Of a stretch of DNA of 64,000 nt, positions 43,443-53,165 are shown piece after piece. A model generated the notes under the pieces. It saw only the letters and a program-made list of their open reading frames with translations. It had not been told where the DNA came from and did no database searches. Origin of the DNA: Vreelandella sedimenti (GTDB taxonomy: Bacteria; Pseudomonadota; Gammaproteobacteria; Pseudomonadales; Halomonadaceae). The position numbers were made by a program, and so were the translations under genes. Every line of letters begins with the position of its first letter. The stretch's first letter is position 1. Where the stretch lies: positions 124,001 to 188,000 of the forward strand of contig NZ_JACCGK010000002.1 of NCBI RefSeq assembly GCF_013416325.1, written 5' to 3'.

Positions 43443-43787
43443 ATGAGTGCGATCGATATGACGCTGGGTGACCACCTGACGCTGAAACAGCTTTCCAATG
43501 CGCTTCACAACGGTTTTTCGCCGATTGTTGAAGTCGAGTCGATGGATGGAATCTACAAAGTGCGTTTTCATCATGCTAACGGTGTGTCTGAGCTGAGCGA
43601 TAACAAGGGCCACGTTAGTACTTTTCTGGGCACGGGCGAAATCCGCGATACCCTTGGCCAACTGGGCTTGACCCACGGCGTACTGACCTTCGCTGACCAG
43701 TGCGGCGACGAGATGATCGGGGTAGAGGGGAAAGCCATAACGCCTGACGAAATGCTCACCTACGGGACACGTATTTCGTTTCGCTAG
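43443..43787 (+). CDS. DUF6482-like protein, 114 aa
   Basis: Small soluble protein with LKQLSNALHNGFSPIVEVESMDGIYKVRFHHANGVSELSDNKGHVSTFLGTGEIRDTL. The GGIY-x-V-like strand followed by a L-x-D-x-x-G turn and a short helix resembles the DUF6482 family. The extra C-terminal part (VLTFADQCGDEMIG) is Cys-containing. Function unknown. CAGGAG at 43431-43436 precedes ATG 43443. Confidence 0.6.
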   Translation: MSAIDMTLGDHLTLKQLSNALHNGFSPIVEVESMDGIYKVRFHHANGVSELSDNKGHVSTFLGTGEIRDTLGQLGLTHGVLTFADQCGDEMIGVEGKAITPDEMLTYGTRISFR

Positions 43788-43842
43788 AGGGCCATCGTCC
43801 GCATTCGGGGCTTTACAGGGCGAGTTCAGGCAAGGATAGTAA

Positions 43843-43930
43843 TCCCTCGACAGGGGCGCCCTCCGTTACGGTTGGGCTGAGAAGCACCCTTTGAACCTGA
43901 ACCGGATAACACCGGCGTAGGGAGTCGTGG
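43843..43930 (+). promoter_or_regulatory. TPP riboswitch (THI box) upstream of thiM
   Basis: The conserved aptamer is readable: GGGGCGCC, then GGGCTGAGAA (43873-43882), ACCCTTTGAACCTGA (43886-43900), and CCGG-ATAACACCGG-CGTAGGGA ending near 43922. These are the CUGAGA, ACCUGA and CGUAGGGA cores of the thiamine pyrophosphate riboswitch. It controls thiM-thiE. Confidence 0.92.
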
Positions 43931-43958
43931 TAACGCTTACCACCTCCCTGCCGGGAGG
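43927..43958 (+). promoter_or_regulatory. Expression platform hairpins of the TPP riboswitch
   Basis: GTGGTAA/TTACCAC (43927-43943) is followed by CCTCCC/GGGAGG (43943-43948 with 43953-43958). The second hairpin's 3' arm is the thiM Shine-Dalgarno, 5 nt before ATG 43964, so the switch probably works by hiding the ribosome binding site when TPP is bound. The two hairpins share base 43943. Confidence 0.75.
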
Positions 43959-43963
43959 ATTCT

Positions 43964-44773
43964 ATGACCCTACGCCCGCTTGGCGATTACCTTAAGACGC
44001 TGCGCTCAGTGACACCGCTGGTTCACTGCATGACCAACTATGTGGCCATGAACAGCACTGCCAACCTGCTGTTAGCCACCGGCGCGTCGCCCGCAATGCT
44101 GCATGCGCCTGAAGAAGTGGCTGAATTCACGGCTATCTCCGCGGGGCTTTCGATTAATATCGGCACGATCTCTGCCCACTGGGCTGACGCTATGCTTACC
44201 GCCACAGCGACGGCCGATCAGCATGCCATTCCCTGGGTATTAGATCCCGTTGCCGTTGGCGCCACGCGCTATCGCCAGACGCTGTGCGCGAAGCTGCTAG
44301 CCGCTAAACCCAGCGTGATTCGTGGCAATGCGTCTGAAATTCTTGCCCTCAATGGTTTAGCTAGTCAAGGCCGCGGCGTGGACGCCACAGCCGCCACCGA
44401 CCAAGCTGTGGACGCCGCGATAGCATTAGCGCAAAAACACGGCTGTATTGTCGCGATGACCGGTGAAAGTGACTGGGTGACGGACGGCACACAGCACTAC
44501 CGCATTAACGGTGGCCACCCTTTGATGCCCCGTGTAACAACGCTTGGCTGTGGGCTGAGCGCTCTAGTGACGGGGTTTGTGGCTGCCAACCACGATGCCC
44601 CACTGGGTGCGACGGTAGCCGCGCTGGCCTGCTTTGCCGTCGCAGGAGAGCGTGCGGGAAGCCACGCCAACGGGCCTGGGAGCTTTCAAGTAGCACTGCT
44701 GGATGCGCTTTATCAACTCCCCCCTGACGACCTCACTACTTATGCCCAATTGGAGGCAATCCATGCCGCTTGA
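43964..44773 (+). CDS. thiM: Hydroxyethylthiazole kinase
   Basis: Phosphorylates 4-methyl-5-(2-hydroxyethyl)thiazole in thiamine salvage. 269 aa, ribokinase-like. Signatures: PLVHCMTNYVAMNSTANLLLATGASPAM, INIGTI, PWVLDPVAVGATRYR, VIRGNASEILAL, and the catalytic Cys/Gly loop TTLGCGLSALVTGFVA. Directly behind a TPP riboswitch and overlapping thiE by 11 bp. Confidence 0.94.
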   Translation: MTLRPLGDYLKTLRSVTPLVHCMTNYVAMNSTANLLLATGASPAMLHAPEEVAEFTAISAGLSINIGTISAHWADAMLTATATADQHAIPWVLDPVAVGATRYRQTLCAKLLAAKPSVIRGNASEILALNGLASQGRGVDATAATDQAVDAAIALAQKHGCIVAMTGESDWVTDGTQHYRINGGHPLMPRVTTLGCGLSALVTGFVAANHDAPLGATVAALACFAVAGERAGSHANGPGSFQVALLDALYQLPPDDLTTYAQLEAIHAA

Positions 44774-45386
44774 TCTATCGCTCTACTTAGTCACCGATGC
44801 CACGCTCTGCCGAGAGCATGGTCTGGAACAAACGGTTGAGGCAGCGGTAAAAGGCGGTGTCACCATCGTGCAGTTGCGTGACAAGCATGCCAGCGATGAA
44901 CAGATGATTGCCCAAGCCAAACGGTTAAAAGCGCTTCTGGCGGGCACCGATGTCCCGCTGATCATTAATGACCGTTTGCAGGTGGCACTAGAAAGCCAGG
45001 CAGATGGCCTGCATGTCGGTCAGAGCGACGCTACCGTTCAGCAAGCGCGTCGGGCGCTAGGTGAGCAAGCGATTATTGGCCTGTCGATCAACACGATCGC
45101 CCAGCTGCAAGTTTCTCCGCTTGAGCTACTCGATTATGTCGGGATTGGCCCCGTGTTTGCCACCGAGAGCAAACAGGATCACGCCCAGCCCATCGGCTTT
45201 GGCGGTTTAGCGGCGCTGGTCAAGGCGTGCCCCCTACCCAGCGTGGCCATTGGTGGGCTGAAAGCCAGCCATGCAATTAGCGTACAGCGCGCAGGAGCGA
45301 ACGGTGTAGCGGTGATATCGGCCATTTGTGGCCAGCCCGACCCCTACCAGGCAGCACGCGTATTTCAGACAGCTGCGACGTCATGA
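44763..45386 (+). CDS. thiE: Thiamine-phosphate synthase
   Basis: Joins HMP-pyrophosphate and thiazole phosphate to make thiamine monophosphate. 207 aa TIM-barrel with LYLVTDATLC, GGVTIVQLRDKHAS, LIINDRLQVALESQADGLHVGQSD, GLSINT, DYVGIGPVFATESK and AIGGLKASHA; these are the ThiE substrate loops. I start at ATG 44763 inside thiM; earlier in-frame starts add residues not in the family. No thiD is visible in the window. Confidence 0.94.
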   Translation: MPLDLSLYLVTDATLCREHGLEQTVEAAVKGGVTIVQLRDKHASDEQMIAQAKRLKALLAGTDVPLIINDRLQVALESQADGLHVGQSDATVQQARRALGEQAIIGLSINTIAQLQVSPLELLDYVGIGPVFATESKQDHAQPIGFGGLAALVKACPLPSVAIGGLKASHAISVQRAGANGVAVISAICGQPDPYQAARVFQTAATS

Positions 45387-45522
45387 ACCAACTAGAGCAT
45401 ATCTTGGCTTTTGCCCGTGGCCGAGCATTTTCAACCCTTGCTGTTCGCTATGGGGCTGGCGGTAACGCCACCTAGCTACACCACAGTGGAACACGGTGTC
45501 CTGGCGATGGATTTCGCTTAAG
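45383..45522 (+). pseudogene. Possible gene remnant after thiE
   Basis: Two overlapping frames look like the torn ends of one gene. ATG 45383 starts MNQLEHILAFARGR, overlapping the thiE stop. A second frame ends LLPVAEHFQPLLFAMGLAVTPPSYTTVEHGVLAMDFA at TAA 45520-45522. The latter resembles a natural C-terminus, perhaps of a flavin reductase-type protein, but I cannot identify it. Confidence 0.3.
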
Positions 45523-45529
45523 CGCTCTG

Positions 45530-46405
45530 CTAGGCAGTCGGGCGGCGTTTCAGGGTAGTGCGGCGGTCGTGGTAGGCCACCGCTAACCCGCTGCCCATTA
45601 TCAAGGCGCTGCCTACCCAGACCCAGAGATCCGGCATTTCACCCCAGAACCACCAGCCCAGCAGTACCGCCCAGAGCATGGCGGTATAATCAAACGGCGC
45701 GGCGATGGCCGCAGGGGTAAACCGAAAGGCCAAGGTGATAAAAGCGGTGGCCGCAACGCCCAAAATTCCCGAGGCGAAAAAGCCTACCCAATGCCACGGC
45801 TGCGGTGACTGCCACACCCAGGGCAGCGTTAGCGCTGTCACCACCAGCGGCACACAAGTCATGTAAAACAGCATTGCCCAGAGGTGTTCGCGGGCGCCGT
45901 AGCGCCGGGCGGTAATCATCATCAGCGCATAGAATAGCGCCGCCCCCACCAATACCAGCGCCCCCATTTGAAACGCATCACCGTTGGGCCGCACCACGAT
46001 CAGCACCCCGACAAACCCCACCAAGGAGGCGATCAGCACCGGTGGATCAATGCGCTCACCCAACAATGGCACCGAAAGCAGGGTCACAAACAGGGGCGCC
46101 ACAAAGGCAATCGCCGTGGCCTCCGCCAGGGGTAGCAGCGTTAGCCCCCATACGAAACAGACCATGGTGGCGGTATAAATCAATCCGCGCAGCAAATGGA
46201 CGCCCGGCCGTTTCGTGCGCAGCTTGCGTAACCCACCGGCAAAATGGGCAAGCAGCGCAATCAACGGTAGCGATACCAAGGCACGGAAGAAAATAATCTG
46301 CAGCGGCGAGTGCACTTCGCCTAACCACTTGGAAACGGCGTCGCCTAGGGCGAGAAAAAGAACGCCCAAACACATGCAGAGTATGCCTTTCAGCGAGGTT
46401 GTCAC
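45530..46405 (-). CDS. EamA/DMT-family transporter
   Basis: 291-aa inner-membrane protein with ten predicted helices in two EamA repeats. It opens SLKGILCMCLGVLFLALGDAVSKWLGEVHSPLQIIFFRALVSLPLIALLAH; the second repeat starts near GALVLVGAALFYALMMITAR. Family members export amino acids or other metabolites. I prefer GTG 46405, six bases after GGGAG, over the in-frame GTG at 46423. Substrate unknown. Confidence 0.85.
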   Translation of the reverse strand: MTTSLKGILCMCLGVLFLALGDAVSKWLGEVHSPLQIIFFRALVSLPLIALLAHFAGGLRKLRTKRPGVHLLRGLIYTATMVCFVWGLTLLPLAEATAIAFVAPLFVTLLSVPLLGERIDPPVLIASLVGFVGVLIVVRPNGDAFQMGALVLVGAALFYALMMITARRYGAREHLWAMLFYMTCVPLVVTALTLPWVWQSPQPWHWVGFFASGILGVAATAFITLAFRFTPAAIAAPFDYTAMLWAVLLGWWFWGEMPDLWVWVGSALIMGSGLAVAYHDRRTTLKRRPTA

Positions 46406-46448
46406 CGCGATCTCCCTGTTCACTGGTCAATACAAAGTGCCAAAAAAG

Positions 46449-46478
46449 AAAAACCCCGCCAATTAGCCATTGGCGGGG
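46449..46478 (-). terminator. Terminator of the D,D-carboxypeptidase gene
   Basis: CCCCGCCAA (46454-46462) and TTGGCGGGG (46470-46478) form a perfect 9-bp stem with a 7-nt loop and run into TTTTTC on the minus strand. Confidence 0.82.
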
Positions 46479-46496
46479 TGATGACGGCCCACCCCC

Positions 46497-47885
46497 TTAT
46501 AAGCTGGCGTTAACGACCATACAGTCCATACCTTGGGAGTGCAGCTCACGGCACGCTTGGCGAGCTCGCTGCTCGTCCAATGCCATTAACCGGGCGCGAT
46601 AAACCGGGTTTTGGCCCTCTACCGTGTCTACGGCAACGCGTCCACCTAAATTCTGAGCAATTCGCTGAGACGCCTGCTGCGCCAATTGCCGTGCCTGAGC
46701 TTCACGACTGAAAGCGCCCACTTGCACCCCCCAGCTGCCGCCCGTTTCATTGACAGAAGCCATCTTGCGTTCACGCTCAATGAATGCTTGAAGTGGGTCG
46801 GGCTGTGGATCTTCACTTGCCGGCGTTGGGCGCTGAATGGTGACGATATCGGCTAGCTGCTCTTCAAGATCGACAACCGGCGTTGAAGGGGTAGAGTTGG
46901 CCGATGGTGACAACGTTGTCGTTTCGACCACCGCCAGCATGGGTTGGCGTGGCTCTGGCTGCTGTGGTGCCACCGGCTGAGCAGGAGGTGCAAAGGCCAT
47001 AAATTCACGCGAGAAGCTGGTGTCGCCCATCCAGCTTTGCTGGTCGCGTAGCGACGCACGCAAGAAGCTACGATCCAGCAGATTGGCCATATGGGTATCC
47101 CTGGACTGGGATGAAAAACCGCCCATGACGACGCCCACCAGCCGCCGATCACCACGCATTGCGGTAGTGGCTACGTTAAAGCCAGAGGCGCGAATGAACC
47201 CTGTTTTTAGGCCATCGGCACCTGGGTAGTCACGCACCAATCGATTGTGGCTGGTATGCCGGGTGCCGCGGTAGGTAAACTCTTGCAGGCCGAAGTAGTG
47301 GTAGTACTGGGGGAAGTCCTGCATCACGCGTACCGAAAGCGTTAGCATATCCCGCGCGGTGGTGATTTGGCCGTCATCCGGCAAGCCAGAGGCATTGCGA
47401 AAGGTAGTGGCATGCATGCCCAGCTCACGCGCCTTTGTGGTCATCATTTGGGCAAAGTGTGCTTCGCTGCCGCCCAGAGCTTCGGCGATCACCGCGGCAA
47501 CGTCATTGGCAGAGCGAACAGCGAGTGCACGAATAGCGGTATCCACCGGGATAGAGCTGCCCGCCGCCAGCCACAGTTTGACAGCAGGCTTGGCGGCCGC
47601 GTAATGGGAAACTGGCAAGGGTTGATCCAAGCGCAGCGTACCCTCTTCTAACGCTTCAAAGGTTAGATAGAGCGTCATCATTTTGGTAAGCGACGCAGGA
47701 TAACGCTGATCGTCAATATTCTCGGCGTAAAGCACTTCGCCATTATCCAGATCAACGACAATTCCCGCATAGCGCGGGTTGTCGGCATGCGCAGTAGTAA
47801 CCATCGCAAGTATGAGCAGCATTAGCATACTCAAAAACCCTATCGCCGACGCTCCCCCGGCAGCGCTTTTTATCCTCGCATGCAT
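46497..47885 (-). CDS. D-alanyl-D-alanine carboxypeptidase with C-terminal SPOR domain
   Basis: Periplasmic penicillin-binding protein of the PBP5/6 type (peptidase S11), 462 aa, trimming the terminal D-Ala of peptidoglycan stems. Signal peptide ends TTAHA (about 34). Catalytic boxes: SLTK (65-68), SAN (125-127) and KTG (227-229). After a Pro/Gln-rich linker (about 300-385) comes a SPOR domain (WGVQVGAFSREAQARQLAQQASQRIAQNL...VYRARLMAL), which binds denuded glycan at division sites. E. coli PBP5 has instead a membrane-anchoring helix, so septal localisation by SPOR is inferred. Confidence 0.9.
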   Translation of the reverse strand: MHARIKSAAGGASAIGFLSMLMLLILAMVTTAHADNPRYAGIVVDLDNGEVLYAENIDDQRYPASLTKMMTLYLTFEALEEGTLRLDQPLPVSHYAAAKPAVKLWLAAGSSIPVDTAIRALAVRSANDVAAVIAEALGGSEAHFAQMMTTKARELGMHATTFRNASGLPDDGQITTARDMLTLSVRVMQDFPQYYHYFGLQEFTYRGTRHTSHNRLVRDYPGADGLKTGFIRASGFNVATTAMRGDRRLVGVVMGGFSSQSRDTHMANLLDRSFLRASLRDQQSWMGDTSFSREFMAFAPPAQPVAPQQPEPRQPMLAVVETTTLSPSANSTPSTPVVDLEEQLADIVTIQRPTPASEDPQPDPLQAFIERERKMASVNETGGSWGVQVGAFSREAQARQLAQQASQRIAQNLGGRVAVDTVEGQNPVYRARLMALDEQRARQACRELHSQGMDCMVVNASL

Positions 47886-48097
47886 ACCTGCCCCTTGCTT
47901 GTTATCAATGCGCTAGTTGTAATCGCTGTTTAACCAACCTGCCGCTGCTTAACTACCATGCCACACTCAAGCTACAACACAAGGCTTGCCCATGCGGCAC
48001 GCGGCGCTTACTCAATTTAATAATAGGCCGAGTATAGGGTATTAGTACGAAGAATAGACGCCGTAAAGTGTAGAAAACAGAAGATAAATGTGCCCAT

Positions 48098-48126
48098 AAA
48101 AAAACCGACCACTAAGGGTCGGTTTT
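48098..48126 (-). terminator. Terminator of the alpha ribosomal operon
   Basis: AAAACCGACC (48101-48110) and GGTCGGTTTT (48117-48126) form a 10-bp stem with a 6-nt loop and run into a U tract. It closes the long ribosomal block after rplQ. Confidence 0.85.
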
Positions 48127-48158
48127 CATTCGTTACCAAAGAGGCCTGGCGCAGAGAA

Positions 48159-48545
48159 TTACTCTTCTGCAGCGGCTTCTTCAACAACCGGACGGTCAAC
48201 TAGCTCAACGAACGCCATAGGTGCGTTGTCGCCGGTGCGGAAACCGCACTTGAGAATACGGACGTAACCGCCCGGACGCTCGGCATAACGCGGACCCAAT
48301 TCGTTAAACAGTTTGCCGACGGCTTCTTTAGAGCGCGTGCGGGCAAACGCCAAACGACGGTTTGCAACGCTATCCTGCTTAGACAAGGTGATCAGCGGCT
48401 CGATTACGCGACGCAGCTCCTTGGCTTTCGGCAGGGTTGTCTTAATGACTTCATGTTCGACCAGCGAGACAGACATGTTCTTGAACATGGCCTGACGATG
48501 CGAGCTGGTGCGATTCAGATGACGACCACTCTTACGATGACGCAT
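48159..48545 (-). CDS. rplQ: 50S ribosomal protein L17
   Basis: 128 aa. [54 protein letters not shown] is the L17 signature. Last gene of the alpha operon, 39 bp after rpoA, and followed by the block's terminator. The tail EEAAAEE is acidic, as common in halophiles. Confidence 0.97.
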   Translation of the reverse strand: MRHRKSGRHLNRTSSHRQAMFKNMSVSLVEHEVIKTTLPKAKELRRVIEPLITLSKQDSVANRRLAFARTRSKEAVGKLFNELGPRYAERPGGYVRILKCGFRTGDNAPMAFVELVDRPVVEEAAAEE

Positions 48546-48584
48546 GGTTGTAATTCCTTACCAAACTGGGACTCAAGTCGACGC

Positions 48585-49580
48585 TCACGCGGAGGCTTTG
48601 TCGTCCTTCAGGCTTGCCGGTGGCCAATTTTCCAACCGCATGCCAAGGGACAAGCCACGAGCCGCCAATACATCTTTGATTTCATTCAAAGACTTTTTAC
48701 CAAGATTCGGTGTCTTCAACAGCTCAACTTCTGTGCGCTGGATAAGATCACCGATGTAATAAATATTCTCGGCTTTTAGGCAGTTCGCGCTGCGAACGGT
48801 CAACTCAAGATCGTCTACGGGGCGCAATAGAATTGGATCGACATGATCCTCTTCCTCTTCGACTTCCTGTTCTTTATCAGCTTCCAGGTCGACGAAGGCG
48901 GCCAGCTGCTCTTGCAGGATGGTCGCACTGCGACGGATAGCCTCTTCCGGATCCAGGGTACCGTCGGTTTCCAGATCGATAATTAGCTTATCGAGGTCGG
49001 TGCGCTGCTCGACACGAGCGGCCTCAACCGAGTAGGAAACACGGCGGACAGGGCTGAAGGTGGCATCCAGCTGCAGGCGGCCAATGGCACGTGACTCTTC
49101 ATCAGAGCCGCGTGCGTCAGCCGGCTCGTAGCCACGACCCAGCGCTACCTTAAGCTGAATTTTCAGCTCGGCACCTTCATTGACATGAGCAATGACGTGG
49201 TCCGGGTTGACGATTTCGACGCTATGATCAAGCGCAATGTCGCCAGCGGTGACGACGGCTGGGCCCTGCTTGTTCAGCGTGAGCACCGCCTCATCGCGGC
49301 TGTGCATCTTGATCGCAACATCTTTCAAGTTCAGGAGGATTTCAATGACATCTTCCTGCACCCCTTCAAGCGCACTGTATTCATGCTCGACGCCGGCGAT
49401 TTCAGCCTCTACCACGGCACAGCCGGGCATGGATGAAAGCAGAATGCGACGTAGTGCATTCCCCAGGGTGTGACCAAAGCCACGCTCGAACGGTTCGAGC
49501 ACGATTTTGGCGTGATGTGCGCTGATTTCTTCGACCTTGATGTCGCGAGGACGGAGAAACTCTGTCACTGAACGCTGCAT
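48585..49580 (-). CDS. rpoA: DNA-directed RNA polymerase alpha subunit
   Basis: 331 aa. The N-terminal dimerisation domain contains [30 protein letters not shown] sequence (here [28 protein letters not shown]). After an acidic linker ([15 protein letters not shown]) comes the C-terminal domain that contacts UP elements and activators ([44 protein letters not shown]). Between rpsD and rplQ in the alpha operon. Confidence 0.97.
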   Translation of the reverse strand: MQRSVTEFLRPRDIKVEEISAHHAKIVLEPFERGFGHTLGNALRRILLSSMPGCAVVEAEIAGVEHEYSALEGVQEDVIEILLNLKDVAIKMHSRDEAVLTLNKQGPAVVTAGDIALDHSVEIVNPDHVIAHVNEGAELKIQLKVALGRGYEPADARGSDEESRAIGRLQLDATFSPVRRVSYSVEAARVEQRTDLDKLIIDLETDGTLDPEEAIRRSATILQEQLAAFVDLEADKEQEVEEEEDHVDPILLRPVDDLELTVRSANCLKAENIYYIGDLIQRTEVELLKTPNLGKKSLNEIKDVLAARGLSLGMRLENWPPASLKDDKASA

Positions 49581-49678
49581 ATGAACACCTTTCAGGCTGC
49601 CAAACGGATACTTGGTACTCGGTAAGATCTGGTGCGGGGGTTAAACCGGCACCAGATCGACAAGAAACAGAAAACTGC

Positions 49679-50299
49679 TTACTTGGAGTACAGCTCGACG
49701 ATCAGGTTTTCGTTGATGTCGGCAGACAGGTCACCGCGTTCAGGCAGAGCCTTGAAAGTGCCTTCCATCTTCTTGGCGTCGATTTCGATCCAAGCGATAT
49801 CGCCACGGTTAGCCGCAATGGACAACGCGCTTTGAATACGTGCTTGGTTTTTCGCCTTTTCGCGAATGGAAACAACGTCACCCGGCTTCACTTGATAGGA
49901 AGCAACGTTAACGGTGCGGCCGTTCACGGAAATCGCTTTGTGGCTGACCAGCTGACGCGCTTCAGAGCGAGTCGAGCCGAAGCCCATGCGGTAGACGACA
50001 TTATCCAGTCGGGATTCAAGCAACTGCAACAATACTTCACCGGTCGCACCTTTCAGGCGAGCGGCTTCTTTGTAGTAGTTACGGAACTGTTTTTCGAGTA
50101 CGCCATACATGCGACGTACTTTTTGCTTCTCGCGAAGCTGCAAGCCGTAGTCTGAAAGACGCTGACGACGCTGGCCGTGTACACCCGGGATCTGCTCGGA
50201 TTTACACTTTTTCTCGAAGGGAGTAACACCACTCTTCAAAAAGAGGTCGGTGCCTTCACGACGAGACAGTTTGCACTTCGGTCCAATATAACGAGCCAT
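49679..50299 (-). CDS. rpsD: 30S ribosomal protein S4
   Basis: 206 aa, primary 16S rRNA binder and, in E. coli, translational repressor of the alpha operon. [24 protein letters not shown] and the S4 RNA-binding domain [39 protein letters not shown] are visible. Follows rpsK by 12 bp. Confidence 0.97.
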   Translation of the reverse strand: MARYIGPKCKLSRREGTDLFLKSGVTPFEKKCKSEQIPGVHGQRRQRLSDYGLQLREKQKVRRMYGVLEKQFRNYYKEAARLKGATGEVLLQLLESRLDNVVYRMGFGSTRSEARQLVSHKAISVNGRTVNVASYQVKPGDVVSIREKAKNQARIQSALSIAANRGDIAWIEIDAKKMEGTFKALPERGDLSADINENLIVELYSK

Positions 50300-50311
50300 G
50301 AATCTGTCTCC

Positions 50312-50698
50312 TTAAACGCGGCGTTTCTTAGGCGGACGGCAGCCATTATGGGGAATGGGCGTCGCGTCTACGATGCTTTGCACGCGGAAGCCGGCGGCAT
50401 TCAGTGCGCGCACGGCGGATTCACGACCGGGACCTGGGCCTTTAACCAGTACATCTACGTTTTTCACACCATACTCGGCTGCAGCAGTTGCTGCACGTTC
50501 GCTTGCCACTTGAGCAGCGAACGGGGTGCTCTTGCGAGAACCACGAAAACCCGAACCACCGGCAGTCGCCCAAGAAAGAGCGTTGCCCTGGCGGTCTGTG
50601 ATCGTCACGATCGTGTTGTTAAAAGAGGCATGGATATGCGCAATCGCGTCCACTACCTGCTTTTTAACCTTTTTACGGTTACTACGCGGGTTAGCCAT
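50312..50698 (-). CDS. rpsK: 30S ribosomal protein S11
   Basis: 128 aa. Sequence includes [46 protein letters not shown] and the basic tail [18 protein letters not shown], diagnostic for S11. Sits in the platform of the 30S subunit. 39 bp after rpsM. Confidence 0.97.
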   Translation of the reverse strand: MANPRSNRKKVKKQVVDAIAHIHASFNNTIVTITDRQGNALSWATAGGSGFRGSRKSTPFAAQVASERAATAAAEYGVKNVDVLVKGPGPGRESAVRALNAAGFRVQSIVDATPIPHNGCRPPKKRRV

Positions 50699-50737
50699 GT
50701 TGATGTCTATTCCTGTCTTTACGCCAGAACGTGCGTG

Positions 50738-51094
50738 TTATTTGCGGATCGGCTTACGCGGGCCCTTACGGGTGCGCGCGTTAGTCTTAGTCCGCTGACC
50801 ACGCAGCGGAAGACTACGACGATGACGCAGACCACGGTAGCAGCCTAAGTCCATGAGACGCTTAATGTTAAGCGTGACATCACGACGAAGGTCGCCTTCT
50901 ACGGTGTACTTGCCAACTTCAGAACGCAGGGTGTCGACTTCTTCAGAAGACAGATCCTGGATCTTGGCAGTAGGCGCGATACCCGCTGCAGCACAGATGT
51001 GCTCAGCACGGGTACGGCCAATCCCGAAGATATAGGTCAGCGAGATCGCCGCATGCTTGTTGTCCGGGATATTGACGCCTGCAATACGGGCCAT
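50738..51094 (-). CDS. rpsM: 30S ribosomal protein S13
   Basis: 118 aa. [34 protein letters not shown] and the C-terminal [27 protein letters not shown] are the S13 hallmarks. First gene of the alpha operon. The 123-bp gap before it contains a strong hairpin. Confidence 0.97.
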   Translation of the reverse strand: MARIAGVNIPDNKHAAISLTYIFGIGRTRAEHICAAAGIAPTAKIQDLSSEEVDTLRSEVGKYTVEGDLRRDVTLNIKRLMDLGCYRGLRHRRSLPLRGQRTKTNARTRKGPRKPIRK

Positions 51095-51150
51095 CAGCTT
51101 ACTCCGAAATTTGAGCGGCTTGCTCGTTTATTCATCTACAAAAGGCGCAA

Positions 51151-51191
51151 CAGCATACCCCATCATTTGCCCTAAGGCAAGGGGTATGCTG
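51151..51191 (-). promoter_or_regulatory. Large hairpin between rpmJ and rpsM
   Basis: CAGCATACCCC (51151-51161) and GGGGTATGCTG (51181-51191) pair perfectly over 11 bp, and an inner TTGCC/GGCAA stem extends it. It lies at the 5' side of the alpha operon, where E. coli has the S4-binding leader, but no U tract follows. It may be a regulatory leader or a transcript-end structure for spc. Confidence 0.55.
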
Positions 51192-51217
51192 GCACCCGCT
51201 TAATACAACCCAGGCTA

Positions 51218-51331
51218 TTAACCCTGGCGTTGTTTGTGCCGTGGCTCGCTGCAGATGACGCGGACAGCGCCATTGCGACGAATGATCTTGCAGTTACGGC
51301 ACATTTTCTTTACGGAAGCTCGAACTTTCAT
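51218..51331 (-). CDS. rpmJ: 50S ribosomal protein L36
   Basis: 37 aa: [20 protein letters not shown], then [13 protein letters not shown]. The zinc ligands Cys11, Cys14, Cys27 and His32 are intact, so this is the zinc-containing (C+) form. GGAG lies 8 nt before ATG 51331. Placed between secY and rpsM as usual in gammaproteobacteria. Confidence 0.96.
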   Translation of the reverse strand: MKVRASVKKMCRNCKIIRRNGAVRVICSEPRHKQRQG

Positions 51332-51395
51332 CGATCTTTCTCCAAAAACCGGCTCGCGGCGCGCCCTCTCTAACCAAATAGGGGTGGACGGCGCC

Positions 51396-52727
51396 TCAGC
51401 GCATGATACCGCCGCTACCGTAGCCTTTCAGGTTGGACTTCTTCATCACTGAGTCATACTGATGCGACATGAGATGCGACTGCACCTGGGCCATGAAGTC
51501 CATGATGACCACGACTACGATTAACAACGAGGTACCGCCGAAGAAAAACGGCACGTTCCACGCCACAATCAAGAACTGGGGCATCAAGGAAACCGCAGTG
51601 ATATACAAGGCACCGAACAGGGTCAAACGTGTCATGACCTTGTCGATATAGCGAGCGGTCTGCTCGCCGGGGCGAATGCCCGGCAGGAAAGCGCCTGACT
51701 TTTTAAGATTGTCAGCCACATCCTTGGGGTTGAAGACCAGCGCTGTGTAAAAGAAGCAGAAGAATACCACTGCCGCCGCGAAAAGCAAGATGTAAAGCGG
51801 TTGACCTGGGCCTAATGCCTGAGATGCACGCTGCAACCACTCCATACCTTCGCCGGCACCTACCCACTGACCAATAGAGGCCGGGAAAAGCAGGATACTG
51901 GAGGCAAAAATCGCCGGAATAACACCGGCCATGTTAACCTTCAAAGGCAGGTAGCTACTTTGCCCTGCATACATCTTATTGCCCACTTGTCGCCGAGGGT
52001 AATTAACTTTGAGACGGCGTTGGCCGCGCTCAATGAAAACCACAAAGGCGACAGTCGCAATACCTAACACTGACAGCGCTAACAGCGGCAGAACATTCCA
52101 GGCCCCTTCATTACGGGCAAGCTCGAAGGCTTGGCCCACGGCACTGGGTAGTCCAGCGACAATACCGGCGAAGATCAGCAGCGAAATACCGTTGCCGATG
52201 CCCTTCTCGGTAATCTGCTCACCTAGCCACATCATAAACACCGCGCCCGATACAAACGTAATCACGGCGGTGAAATAGAAGCTGAAGTCAGCACTGTACG
52301 CGATGCCTTGGCTAGCCAGACCGACGGACATGCCGGTAGCCTGGACAAATGCCAGTATCACCGTGCCGTAGCGGGTGTACTGGCTAATCTTGCGGCGGCC
52401 AGCCTCACCCTCTTTCTTGAGCTGCTCAAGATGAGGGGAGACCGCAGTCATGAGCTGCATGATAATCGACGCCGATATATAGGGCATTATACCCAGGGCG
52501 AGAACACTCATGCGCTCCAGGGCGCCACCCGAGAACATGTTAAACATGCCCAGAATGGTGCCCTGTTGCTCCCTAAACAAGGCAGCAAGCTGGTCAGGAT
52601 TGATACCGGGAACGGGAATATGGGCACCAATACGGTACACCACGATGGCGAGGAGCACGAAGCGCAAACGCGCCCACAGTTCACTCAGACCGCTGCCCAT
52701 CGCCGGCATTTTTCCTGACTTGGCCAT
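51396..52727 (-). CDS. secY: Preprotein translocase subunit SecY
   Basis: 443 aa, ten transmembrane helices, the channel of the Sec system. Recognisable are [45 protein letters not shown], the plug-side region, [35 protein letters not shown] and [23 protein letters not shown]. Its ATG directly follows the rplO stop codon, so the two are coupled. Confidence 0.97.
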   Translation of the reverse strand: MAKSGKMPAMGSGLSELWARLRFVLLAIVVYRIGAHIPVPGINPDQLAALFREQQGTILGMFNMFSGGALERMSVLALGIMPYISASIIMQLMTAVSPHLEQLKKEGEAGRRKISQYTRYGTVILAFVQATGMSVGLASQGIAYSADFSFYFTAVITFVSGAVFMMWLGEQITEKGIGNGISLLIFAGIVAGLPSAVGQAFELARNEGAWNVLPLLALSVLGIATVAFVVFIERGQRRLKVNYPRRQVGNKMYAGQSSYLPLKVNMAGVIPAIFASSILLFPASIGQWVGAGEGMEWLQRASQALGPGQPLYILLFAAAVVFFCFFYTALVFNPKDVADNLKKSGAFLPGIRPGEQTARYIDKVMTRLTLFGALYITAVSLMPQFLIVAWNVPFFFGGTSLLIVVVVIMDFMAQVQSHLMSHQYDSVMKKSNLKGYGSGGIMR

Positions 52728-53162
52728 TTAGTCCTCTACCTTGCCGCCAGCGGCTTCGATCGCGTCACGGGCACCTTTGGTGACCTTGATTCCGCGAACG
52801 GTAACCGCCGTTTTCAGTTCGCCAGAAAGGATGATCTTCGCATGTAGCGTAGAGTCCTTTAGCACGTTGGCTTCTTTCAAAGATGCCAGGGTGACTTCGC
52901 CACCGGCAACTTTAGCAAGCTCAGCCAGGCGTACTTCTTCAGAGACCAGAGATTTTGCAGACGTAAAGCCGAATTTCGGCAAACGACGCTGCAAAGGCAT
53001 CTGACCGCCTTCGAAACCGGGCTTAACACTGCCGCCACTACGTGATTTCTGACCTTTGTGACCACGGCCACCGGTCTTACCAAGACCGGAACCGATGCCA
53101 CGACCAACGCGCTTTGCAGCGTGTTTGGAGCCCGGAGCCGGGCTTAGGTTATTGAGTTTCAT
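52728..53162 (-). CDS. rplO: 50S ribosomal protein L15
   Basis: 144 aa. [44 protein letters not shown] and [18 protein letters not shown] identify L15. In the spc operon between rpmD (3 bp gap) and secY (no gap). Confidence 0.97.
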   Translation of the reverse strand: MKLNNLSPAPGSKHAAKRVGRGIGSGLGKTGGRGHKGQKSRSGGSVKPGFEGGQMPLQRRLPKFGFTSAKSLVSEEVRLAELAKVAGGEVTLASLKEANVLKDSTLHAKIILSGELKTAVTVRGIKVTKGARDAIEAAGGKVED

Positions 53163-53165
53163 GGA

